Origin: Pseudobdellovibrio sp.
GTDB lineage: Bacteria > Bdellovibrionota > Bdellovibrionia > Bdellovibrionales > Bdellovibrionaceae
Assembly: GCA_025449725.1 (NCBI GenBank)
Contig: JANWIU010000032.1
Coordinates: forward strand, 1 to 8,225
Length of the DNA stretch: 8,225 bases
Direction: 5' to 3'
The position numbers were made by a program, and so were the translations under genes. Numbering within the stretch: position 1 is the first letter of the stretch; every line of letters starts with the position of its first letter. Shown piece by piece: positions 1-5,695 of the stretch. The notes under the pieces were generated by a model, which was not told the origin of the DNA, ran no database searches, and worked only from the letters and a program-made list of their open reading frames with translations.

Positions 1-711
1 ATGTTTTTTCTGTTCGTCTGTACCGTAATGAATTAACAGCTCAGCAGGGCCTAAAGAGTTCGGTACCATAACCGAAATAGAGGTTGGCAAAGAGCGTGAC
101 GCCACTTTCATGACAACTTCAGAGTGCGCCATCGCTGAAAAGCCGAGGCCGCCGTACTCTTTTGGAATAATCATTCCTAAAAAGCCTTTGTCTTTTACGT
201 ATTGCCAAACATTCGCAGGTACTTCGCGATTTTTCCAAATCTTCCAGGGTTCGCAAATTTTGCATAATTCTTCAACAGGCCCATCAATAAAGGCTTTTTC
301 TTCAGCAGTCAGTTTTGCATAAGGCTCTTGTAAGATTTTTGCGAAATCTGGTTTTCCGGAGAACAAGTCTTTTTCAATCCAAACAACACCGGCCTCAAGC
401 GCCGTACGCTCAGTTGCTGAAATTTGTGGAACAACTCCCAGCTTTTGCATCACTTTCATGACCATCTGAGAAACAACGATTCGTCTCACCGGCACAATGA
501 GGAACAAAAGCATTATGGCAGCGAACAATCCCAACAACCACACCGGAGCTGCGAATCCCAGTAGGATCACCAGGCCGGCAATAGCCCAAACAAGCAATGG
601 TAAATCAAAGAAACCGATGAACAGAAGGAGGAGGATTGAACCTAAAATGCATAGGCCCGTACAACCTGAGTTATAAAAAAAACCGCTCCAGTCCGCTAAA
701 AATGAGTTCAC
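1..711 (-). CDS. fadE: Acyl-CoA dehydrogenase FadE, N-terminal part (runs off left edge)
   Basis: FadE catalyses the first, FAD-dependent step of fatty-acid beta-oxidation, making trans-2-enoyl-CoA from acyl-CoA. The 237 codons present read in frame to the window edge. Residues 1-18 are followed by a strongly hydrophobic stretch, about 20-73, that could hold two or three membrane passes, as in the membrane-associated N-terminus of E. coli FadE. Then come family-typical stretches: LTAEEKAFIDGPVEE (134-148), MIIPKEYGGLGFSA (180-193) and PNSLGPAELLIHYGTDEQK (217-235), all closely like E. coli FadE as I remember it (about 814 residues). The catalytic part and FAD-binding core lie outside the window. 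The GTG start is chosen because AAGGAG sits 6 bp upstream and no in-frame ATG is better placed. The gene is the first of its unit: the minus-strand lipoprotein gene upstream ends in its own terminator. Family assignment is confident; activity cannot be judged from this part. Confidence 0.93.
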   Translation of the reverse strand, partial: MNSFLADWSGFFYNSGCTGLCILGSILLLLFIGFFDLPLLVWAIAGLVILLGFAAPVWLLGLFAAIMLLFLIVPVRRIVVSQMVMKVMQKLGVVPQISATERTALEAGVVWIEKDLFSGKPDFAKILQEPYAKLTAEEKAFIDGPVEELCKICEPWKIWKNREVPANVWQYVKDKGFLGMIIPKEYGGLGFSAMAHSEVVMKVASRSLPTSISVMVPNSLGPAELLIHYGTDEQKKH

Positions 712-717
712 AAGATG

Positions 718-723
718 CTCCTT
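718..723 (-). promoter_or_regulatory. Shine-Dalgarno of fadE
   Basis: Minus strand reads AAGGAG, 6 bp before the GTG at 709-711. It is a near-consensus ribosome binding site and decides the non-ATG start. It overlaps the 8-bp palindrome CTTATAAG (721-728). Confidence 0.8.
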
Positions 724-740
724 ATAAGAATGATTACTTA

Positions 741-769
741 ATTTGAGCACGATCATTAGTGACTGGCAA
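741..769 (-). promoter_or_regulatory. Candidate sigma70-type promoter of fadE
   Basis: On the minus strand TTGCCA (764-769, 5/6 match to the -35 consensus) is followed after 17 bp by TCAAAT (741-746, 4/6 match to the -10). Transcription would start near 735, giving a leader of about 25 nt. The -10 lies between the arms of an inverted repeat, AATGAT (729-734) and ATCATT (752-757), which could be an operator but is short. This is consensus matching only. Confidence 0.3.
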
Positions 770-791
770 GTCGAGCAAAAACTCTAGAAGC

Positions 792-824
792 AAAAAAAAA
801 GCCCAGCTAAAAACTAGCCGGGCT
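792..824 (-). terminator. Rho-independent terminator of the small lipoprotein gene
   Basis: Read on the minus strand, the arms 815-824 and 800-809 form a 10-bp stem (AGCCCGGCTA against TAGCTGGGCT, with one G-U pair) around a 5-nt loop (810-814), followed by a run of nine T (792-800, the last T pairing in the stem). On the plus strand the same site has an A-C mismatch and no T tract, so it is oriented to end minus-strand transcription. It lies 28 bp after the lipoprotein stop codon and isolates fadE from the genes upstream. Confidence 0.92.
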
Positions 825-851
825 TCGCTTGAATAAATTCAAAAAAGTGTC

Positions 852-1052
852 TTACTTAGTTTCAGTTGCAGGAGCTGCAGCAGGAGCCGGAGCAGTTGCA
901 TCACCTGAAGCTGGAGCTGGTGCTGGAGCAGCCATTGGAGCTTGTTCAGCAGGAGCAGTTGTAGCAGCTTGCTCAGGAGCGTTTTTAGAGCAAGTGAAAC
1001 CTGTAGTTAATACCAACGCAAGTGCAGCAGAAGCCAATACTAATTTTTTCAT
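852..1052 (-). CDS. Small Ala/Pro-rich putative lipoprotein
   Basis: This is a 66-residue protein with no family I can name. Residues 1-20 are a signal peptide: MKK, a hydrophobic core LVLASAALALVL, then a single cysteine at position 21. The residues before Cys21 are TTGFT, so the lipobox would be G-F-T-C, which departs from the usual L-A/S-G/A-C. Lipidation is therefore likely but not certain. The mature part (21-66) is made almost only of Ala, Pro, Thr and Glu, without predicted fold, and resembles a flexible tether. The start ATG has GAGAGG 8 bp upstream, and the gene ends in a strong terminator, so it is a real expressed gene rather than a low-complexity artefact. The plus strand over it is also open, but that reading has no such signals. 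It could be an outer-membrane or periplasmic lipoprotein; the function is unknown. Confidence 0.82.
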   Translation of the reverse strand: MKKLVLASAALALVLTTGFTCSKNAPEQAATTAPAEQAPMAAPAPAPASGDATAPAPAAAPATETK

Positions 1053-1144
1053 TTTTTAATCCTCTCGAATAAATGGTTATTGTTGCGTTTGTCAAAATGT
1101 CATAATTTTTTTTCTTTGTCCAACCTGTTTTTCAAAATTTTTTA

Positions 1145-1960
1145 TTACTTTTGACAACTTGGACACCAAAAGGTGCTTCGACCTGCCATCACTTTCATTT
1201 TGATCGGATTGTGACAAATTCGACACAGCTCGTGTTCGCGGCCATACACAAAGAACTCCGTTTGAAACCCACCCGCTTCACCCGTGGCGCTCTTGTAATT
1301 TTCGATTGTGGAGCCGCCTTTTGTGATCGCCTTAGTTAATATTTCCCGGGTGTGTTTCCATATCAATCCGTACCGATCGGCCGGCAGTCTCCCTGCCATC
1401 TTTAATGGTGAAACTCGTGAAGCAAACAGGATCTCAGACGCGTAAATATTTCCTACCCCTACTATTAACTTTTGATTCATAAGCGCTGTTTTTATAGGCG
1501 CCTTTAAACTTCTGAACCTCTTTGTAAGTAAAGCAAAGTCAGTTTTATCCTCTAACGGCTCTACCCCCAGCCCTGAAAAACGCTGCGCTAACTTTTCTTT
1601 TTCTATGACTTCAACAAAACCAAACCTACGTGGGTCATTAAAAATGAAGTGACTGCCATCACTCAATTCAAAGCTAAGGTGATCATGCTTCATTTGATCC
1701 GCTTTATTTCGGGCCTTTCGCCATGAACCCGTCATACCCAAGTGGGAGATAATCAGATGGTCCCTCAGCTCAAAAAGAATGTACTTAGCCCGCCGCCTAA
1801 CGGCGGATATGGGCTGCCCAAGCAATCCTTGAAGCTTTTTTTGAGGAATCTTAAACCGAAGGTCCTTGCGGAAAAAATTCCATTTTGTAATCACTTTATT
1901 TTTAGGAATCATTTCAGAAAGTTCGCGACAAACGACTTCTACTTCCGGCAACTCAGGCAT
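1145..1960 (-). CDS. mutM: Formamidopyrimidine-DNA glycosylase (Fpg/MutM)
   Basis: This bifunctional base-excision repair enzyme removes 8-oxoguanine and formamidopyrimidines and cuts the DNA backbone at the resulting abasic site. The protein has the full family length (271 residues). MPELPEVEV supplies the catalytic Pro2 and Glu3 (counting Met as 1), and Lys59 in RRAKY matches the conserved lysine. Met76 (LGMTG) and Arg111/Phe113 (DPRRFG) match the residues that fill the gap left by the flipped base. Asn171 in VGNIYASE contacts DNA. The C-terminal zinc finger is complete: Cys246-X2-Cys249-X16-Cys266-X2-Cys269, with Arg261 in its loop. Nothing appears to be missing, so the enzyme should be active. 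It starts 14 bp after the stop of the HAD gene, behind a G-rich stretch that is a poor Shine-Dalgarno match, so it is probably translated from a shared transcript. No terminator is visible between it and the lipoprotein gene 92 bp downstream. Confidence 0.97.
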   Translation of the reverse strand: MPELPEVEVVCRELSEMIPKNKVITKWNFFRKDLRFKIPQKKLQGLLGQPISAVRRRAKYILFELRDHLIISHLGMTGSWRKARNKADQMKHDHLSFELSDGSHFIFNDPRRFGFVEVIEKEKLAQRFSGLGVEPLEDKTDFALLTKRFRSLKAPIKTALMNQKLIVGVGNIYASEILFASRVSPLKMAGRLPADRYGLIWKHTREILTKAITKGGSTIENYKSATGEAGGFQTEFFVYGREHELCRICHNPIKMKVMAGRSTFWCPSCQK

Positions 1961-1974
1961 ACCGCCCCCCGTTT

Positions 1975-2802
1975 TTAATTAGCAAACTTTTGGTTTTGCT
2001 TTTTATAAAGTTCCAACACAGGTTTTAAAGCCTTCCATTCCTTCCAAACCTGTTTTTTATCAGTTTCAAATTTTTTTACCCGCGCTTCTTCATGCGTATA
2101 GTGAAACAGTGTAACGGTTTTGTCGTTCTGATACTGAGCTTCGATATTTTCAATATTTTTCAAGGTGTCATCAACAACGATAATGGATTTATATTGTAGT
2201 CCGAGCTTTTTAAGAAAGGCTTTCAGCAATAATCCTTTATTTTGCCCAGATCCCATCAAGATACCCTTTTGATAGCTGACCGGCCTGGCTCCTTCAACTT
2301 CTTCCGGCACGAATCTTCCCGGATAGCCATCTATCGGTCCCGGTGCCGAAGCAGAAAAATCCAATCCCGCACGGTCAAGTTCGATTTCAGTATCATTTCG
2401 AAGTTCTGACCCGCGCGAGGTCAGAATGAAAGACTTTATCTTCATATCCTGAATGTCTTTAACGATTTTTGCTGTCTGACTCTCTACAAGATGCATTTCA
2501 CCGAGTGCAAACAGTTTGTAATGCAAATCAAAAAGTTCGCCGCGACTTTCTGCCATCATTTGCTTTTTATCCCCGCTTTTTATAACGGAAGACTGCCACT
2601 GATACCATTGATCGCTTCCAATATCGTTGTTCATAGCCATCAGCGTGTTATCAAAATCAAAGATGACTAAAACGGCATCAGCACCTACATCTGTTTGCTT
2701 TTTGACAATGAAGTTTTGCACGTCGGAAAGTGACGGAGTAACTATTCTTTCTGCACAAATACCTGCGGAACTTAAAAAAATCAGAAAAATAAATATCTTC
2801 AT
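1975..2802 (-). CDS. Exported HAD-superfamily protein, DUF2608-like
   Basis: This 275-residue protein has a signal peptide, MKIFIFLIFLSSAGICA, with likely cleavage after Ala17, so it should act in the periplasm. The HAD phosphatase motifs are in order: motif I DFDNTL (nucleophile Asp49 and acid Asp51), motif II LTSRG (Thr128 or Ser129), a probable motif III Lys189, and motif IV VVDDTLKN (Asp211, Asp212). The segment SDQWYQWQ (63-70) after motif I and the overall length fit the DUF2608 family, known from Legionella, chlamydiae and bdellovibrios; I recall that family from memory and cannot verify it here. A metal-dependent phosphatase acting on an exported substrate is the best guess; the substrate is unknown. 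The ribosome binding site is weak (GGTGC). The gene heads a probable operon with mutM, 14 bp apart, although no functional link is obvious. Confidence 0.83.
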   Translation of the reverse strand: MKIFIFLIFLSSAGICAERIVTPSLSDVQNFIVKKQTDVGADAVLVIFDFDNTLMAMNNDIGSDQWYQWQSSVIKSGDKKQMMAESRGELFDLHYKLFALGEMHLVESQTAKIVKDIQDMKIKSFILTSRGSELRNDTEIELDRAGLDFSASAPGPIDGYPGRFVPEEVEGARPVSYQKGILMGSGQNKGLLLKAFLKKLGLQYKSIIVVDDTLKNIENIEAQYQNDKTVTLFHYTHEEARVKKFETDKKQVWKEWKALKPVLELYKKQNQKFAN

Positions 2803-2842
2803 AAAAGCACCATATGCTTTTTCGCCGGAAAATAACAGGCTT

Positions 2843-2860
2843 TTTGCATAATTTGCATAA
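2843..2860. repeat. Perfect 9-bp tandem repeat in the divergent promoter region
   Basis: TTTGCATAA occurs twice, back to back (2843-2851 and 2852-2860), in the 111-bp space between the divergently read HAD and SGNH genes. The 9-bp period is somewhat less than one helical turn. It lies just upstream of the TATAAT box at 2870-2875, where an activator or repressor site could sit. It may also be chance in AT-rich DNA. Confidence 0.6.
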
Positions 2861-2869
2861 TCAGATTTT

Positions 2870-2875
2870 TATAAT
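2870..2875 (+). promoter_or_regulatory. Candidate -10 box of the SGNH hydrolase gene
   Basis: A perfect TATAAT lies 38 bp before the ATG at 2914, giving a leader of roughly 30 nt. The -35 is unclear: TTGCAT at 2844-2849 is 20 bp away, longer than usual, and the second copy at 2853-2858 is too near. On the opposite strand TTGAGC (2881-2886) and GATTAT (2857-2862), 18 bp apart, could serve the HAD gene, so the two promoters might overlap. The box lies inside a short inverted repeat, AGATT...AATCT (2863-2877). Confidence 0.35.
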
Positions 2876-2913
2876 CTCTTGCTCAAAAAATCCATTCCAG
2901 ATAAGGTTTTGGA

Positions 2914-4131
2914 ATGCCCGACCATCTCCCCTCGCACAAATTTAAACCGAAGACATTTGCAACGATACTTATCGGCTTGGTATTTACCCTAGTTGTATTA
3001 GAGACTGCCGGCCACATCTGCATTAAAGCGAAGTCCTTATTGGGCAGCCATTCGACTTTTGAAGAGTATTACAATAGCCTTCAAAAATTTAGCGGCCCTG
3101 ACAAAGCCCTACATAATTTGCTCTACGATACCAAAAGCAACCCGTACTTCGGATACACTTCTCAAAGCGGAAACAATTACGGAATTCCCACTCAGTATGA
3201 TTTCCCTCTAAAAAAAGAAGCAAACGACTTCTATATAGGACTATTTGGGTCTTCTATGGCCGAAAAATTAATAAACTATCGGGCTATTATAAGCCAGCAG
3301 TTGCAAGAAAGAATCCCTGCTCTCCGAGGGAAGAACATTAAAATCGTAAATTTTGCCATTGGTGGATACAAGCAGCCGCAGCAATTTATAGTTTTCTCGT
3401 TTTTTTTCGAGCAGTTGGATATGGCCATTCAAATTGATGGCTGGAACGAAATCACCCTCATTCCCGGCCCCGAGTTTCCGATCGAATTCCCGGGGGATTC
3501 GCCGTTTCCTTTTTCTTACGATGAAGAGCTCGACCGCTCCACAAAAAAGTATTTTTTCATCCGGACTCAACTAACCAATTGGAGCGATGTTTTCCGGAAA
3601 AATCTCCTATTGAAATACAGTTCTACACTTTTTTTAGCCACGCGGACTGCAGAGCAGTATTTGAACCATCAAACGGAGCGTTTTATGGCGGTTGGCCATG
3701 GCAAAAACAGTTTTCCACGCAGTGATTCCGGTAAAGAAGAAGTTGCAATCTGGGCCAGGTATTTAAAAATGCAACACATTTTGGCTGATAGCAAAAAGAT
3801 GCCGTTTTTTTCGTTCTTGCAACCCAGCCAATATTCATCTCCGGGCAAAAAATTGACCGAGAATGAACTTAAGTGCTGTTACAAACCGGGCAAATGGCCT
3901 ATTAACAAACATATGCAGTTGCGAATTGCCAGCAAAGAAGTCGCTAAAACTCTTACGAGACACTTTGATTTAAATGACGTGATAATAGGCGAAGAAAGAG
4001 AAATGTTTATAGATGATAGTTGTCATCTCGGTGAAATCGGGAATAAACTGGTGATACAGCACATGGCAGATTTCATTGCAGCCCACTGGGGCCGCTCAAA
4101 AGGTTCATTCGATGCAAAAACAACAAAATAG
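2914..4131 (+). CDS. Membrane-anchored SGNH/GDSL-type hydrolase
   Basis: This 405-residue protein has one N-terminal membrane segment (about 15-31) after a basic start, so the body should be periplasmic. The SGNH signatures are present in order: block I GLFGSSMAE with likely nucleophile Ser114; block II NFAIGGY (Gly150/151, oxyanion hole); block III DGWNE with Asn178; block V DDSCHLGEIGN with Asp368 and His371, the D-x-x-H of the triad. Such enzymes are esterases, lipases or acyl/acetyl-transfer partners; the substrate cannot be told. Between blocks III and V lies a long region (about 180-365) with an aromatic/proline-rich stretch (184-200) and a Cys-Cys pair (321-322). The start has TAAGG 7 bp upstream. 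The end overlaps the next gene by 20 bp, so the two are probably translated together. The family call rests on motifs; the orthology is not known to me. Confidence 0.8.
   Translation: MPDHLPSHKFKPKTFATILIGLVFTLVVLETAGHICIKAKSLLGSHSTFEEYYNSLQKFSGPDKALHNLLYDTKSNPYFGYTSQSGNNYGIPTQYDFPLKKEANDFYIGLFGSSMAEKLINYRAIISQQLQERIPALRGKNIKIVNFAIGGYKQPQQFIVFSFFFEQLDMAIQIDGWNEITLIPGPEFPIEFPGDSPFPFSYDEELDRSTKKYFFIRTQLTNWSDVFRKNLLLKYSSTLFLATRTAEQYLNHQTERFMAVGHGKNSFPRSDSGKEEVAIWARYLKMQHILADSKKMPFFSFLQPSQYSSPGKKLTENELKCCYKPGKWPINKHMQLRIASKEVAKTLTRHFDLNDVIIGEEREMFIDDSCHLGEIGNKLVIQHMADFIAAHWGRSKGSFDAKTTK
4098..4103 (+). promoter_or_regulatory. Shine-Dalgarno of the VC0807-like gene, inside the SGNH gene
   Basis: AAAAGG lies 8 bp before the ATG at 4112, within the last codons of the hydrolase gene. 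It supports that ATG over a TTG 36 bp upstream (4076), which has no comparable site, and suggests translational coupling. Confidence 0.6.
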
Positions 4132-4813
4132 TTTTTCCCATATTCTTTTTAATATTCTTATTCCTGTCGTAATATTGAATAAGGGTCACAAGTACGGACT
4201 GGATGCTAAAGTCGCAGTTGTCGTGGCTTTGAGCTTTCCGTTGTTTTTTTCGATTAAGTCATTGGTGAAAGATAAGAAAGTGGATTTTGTATCACTTCTT
4301 GGACTTCTTAACGTTTTGATTTCTGGAATTTTTACTTTGCTGACTTTAGGTGGCCTTTGGTTTGCAATTAAAGAAGCGGCCTTCCCGCTTTTAATCGGCG
4401 CGTTCGTATTCGGATCAAGCTTTACCAAATCGCCATTTTTTCAAACTTTATTTCTGAACCCGACAACCTTTCACACAGACAAAGTTGAAGAGCGCCTTAA
4501 CACCGACGAAAAAAAACAAAACTTCGGCGCACTTATGCGCCATTTAACGAAGTTATTATCGGTGTCTTTTTTGTTAAGTGCCGCCTTAAATTTCTTCTTG
4601 GCAATCTATATTTTTACACCTCTTGCAGACACACTTTCTGAGTTACAGAAGCAGGAGGTTCTCAACGAACAATTAAGCCAAATGACTTTGTATTCGCTGG
4701 TTGTCATTTTAGTTCCGTCTATGATTTTTTTAGCTTCTTTAATATTCTATGCTTTCAAAAAAATACATGCACTCACCGGCTTAACGACCGATGACCTGTT
4801 AAAAGCAAACTAA
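4112..4813 (+). CDS. Six-helix membrane protein, VC0807-like
   Basis: This 233-residue integral inner-membrane protein has about six hydrophobic segments: 9-22, 34-49, 60-85, 89-103, 147-169 and 193-215. A soluble, charged loop (about 117-146) contains NPTTFHTDKVEERLNTDEKK. The opening (HILFNILIPVVIL, then NKGHKYGLDAKVAV) and the asparagine-proline in the loop resemble the VC0807 family of uncharacterised membrane proteins, whose function is unknown to me. The match is from memory and moderate. The longer reading from TTG at 4076 is less likely because the ATG has a good ribosome binding site. The gene overlaps the SGNH hydrolase gene by 20 bp, so both are probably made from one mRNA and may act in the same envelope process. 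No terminator is seen after the stop; the opposite gene ends 3 bp further on. Confidence 0.78.
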   Translation: MQKQQNSFSHILFNILIPVVILNKGHKYGLDAKVAVVVALSFPLFFSIKSLVKDKKVDFVSLLGLLNVLISGIFTLLTLGGLWFAIKEAAFPLLIGAFVFGSSFTKSPFFQTLFLNPTTFHTDKVEERLNTDEKKQNFGALMRHLTKLLSVSFLLSAALNFFLAIYIFTPLADTLSELQKQEVLNEQLSQMTLYSLVVILVPSMIFLASLIFYAFKKIHALTGLTTDDLLKAN

Positions 4814-4816
4814 AGA

Positions 4817-5569
4817 TTAGAAATCAAATTCTGTAGGAGTCGGTGGAGGCGGAATGTTAATTTCCGGCTGTTGAGAGTTGTCCAGCGGCATCCCTGTATT
4901 AGGATCAAAAGTCGGAGCCGGAGTAAAATCCATTCCATCGCCGGCATCGAATGCAGGAGGCGCAGGTGGAAACTCAGGAGCCGGAACGAAATCATTTGCA
5001 GGAGGAATATTCGATTGATCAAAGCTAGGCGAACTTCCGCCACTGTAGCCGCCTGATTTCCCGCTGCCTGTTGCATTTGCCCATTTGTTGCGACTGCGCT
5101 TTCTTAAATCGTAACGCGGCCGTTCTGAATAAAGACCAAGCTCTTCTGCTTCTAGCGAAGATATAGACGAATCCTGAGAGCTCAGCACTGTTTCACGTGT
5201 GCGTACGTGAATCTGACGACTTCTTTCGTAGCGCGCTTCTTGAGACTCTTTTTCTTCCAGGTACTCAAGATACTCCGGGCCGCCCTCTTCAGGAGAACCG
5301 ACGGACCTTTTTTGTTTGCGGTAATCCTGCAGACCACGGTCCCGCAAGAGATCCCACTTCTCTTGGTCTTCAAGAAATTCAGCGAGACCAACTTCTCGCT
5401 GTTCATCAAAAACTTTATTGTTATTAATTTCTGTCCGGAAACTCTTCAAGCGCTTCACATTGTGGTTTGCTTCTATTTTCAGCGAATTGGCCAAATCCTG
5501 ATCGAGCTCTTCAGCATGAACAGCGACGGCTCCAATCAAAATCGGCAGTAATAACAGACTTCTTTTCAC
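4817..5569 (-). CDS. Exported charged protein with proline-rich tail, function unknown
   Basis: I do not recognise this family. From the chosen GTG the protein has 250 residues. Residues 1-19 (MKRSLLLLPILIGAVAVHA) form a textbook signal peptide with cleavage before EEL. Residues 20-160 are highly charged, rich in Glu, Arg and Lys and mostly helical in character, possibly coiled coil. Residues 166-182 are a Gly/Ser linker. Residues 189-246 are rich in proline with PAP and PPAPP motifs, ending PPPPTPTEFDF. There is no cysteine, so it is not a lipoprotein. An upstream in-frame GTG at 5599 would add ten residues ahead of the signal peptide; it is less likely because a perfect TATAAT (5577-5582) lies between the two starts. 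The tail suggests an extended span in the envelope or a binding surface for a partner. It converges on the VC0807-like gene. Confidence 0.75.
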   Translation of the reverse strand: MKRSLLLLPILIGAVAVHAEELDQDLANSLKIEANHNVKRLKSFRTEINNNKVFDEQREVGLAEFLEDQEKWDLLRDRGLQDYRKQKRSVGSPEEGGPEYLEYLEEKESQEARYERSRQIHVRTRETVLSSQDSSISSLEAEELGLYSERPRYDLRKRSRNKWANATGSGKSGGYSGGSSPSFDQSNIPPANDFVPAPEFPPAPPAFDAGDGMDFTPAPTFDPNTGMPLDNSQQPEINIPPPPTPTEFDF

Positions 5570-5576
5570 ATCTAAA

Positions 5577-5604
5577 ATTATACTTCGGCCGGGTGACACT
5601 TCAC
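5577..5604 (-). promoter_or_regulatory. Promoter of the proline-tailed exported protein, possibly giving a leaderless mRNA
   Basis: The minus strand carries a perfect TATAAT at 5577-5582. Only 7 bp separate it from the GTG at 5567-5569, about where transcription would begin. The -35 region is poor: GTGAAG at 5599-5604, 16 bp upstream, matches 3 of 6. No Shine-Dalgarno fits between the box and the GTG. Confidence 0.45.
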
Positions 5605-5695
5605 TATATTACTTCTCTGAGATTTTAATAAATTGGACCAAATCACGACCTTTGTCTTTACTGCTGTTTAATTTTGGGCTAGCCTCACGTAACTT
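5600..5695. other. Divergent intergenic stretch upstream of sohB
   Basis: The space between the proline-tailed gene and sohB (126 bp from 5570) holds the minus-strand TATAAT described separately and an 8-bp palindrome, GGCTAGCC (5677-5684), 11 bp before the sohB start. I see no convincing sigma70 promoter for sohB and no strong Shine-Dalgarno before its ATG. Confidence 0.4.

Noticed and set aside
829..1059. Plus-strand reading frame rich in Ala and Gly opposite the small lipoprotein gene
   Set aside because: It is the mirror of a low-complexity gene; the minus strand has the signal peptide, ribosome binding site and terminator.
1067..1095. TTGACA (1090-1095, minus strand) as a -35 for the lipoprotein gene
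   Set aside because: The hexamer 17 bp downstream (TTATTC) is a poor -10 and would start the RNA inside the ribosome binding site.
1793..1806. Short GC-rich hairpin (CCGCC/GGCGG)
   Set aside because: It lies inside mutM codons for the conserved Arg-Arg-Arg-Ala stretch, has only a 5-bp stem and no T run.
3268..3570. Minus-strand frame of 100 residues inside the SGNH gene
   Set aside because: It lies opposite the SGNH blocks I-III, which are clearly coding on the plus strand.
4076..4111. TTG start that would extend the VC0807-like protein by 12 residues
   Set aside because: No good ribosome binding site; the extension is polar and deepens the overlap, whereas the ATG at 4112 has AAAAGG 8 bp upstream.
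5207..5551. Long plus-strand frame within the proline-tailed gene
   Set aside because: No ribosome binding site or recognisable protein features; it is a shadow of the minus-strand gene.
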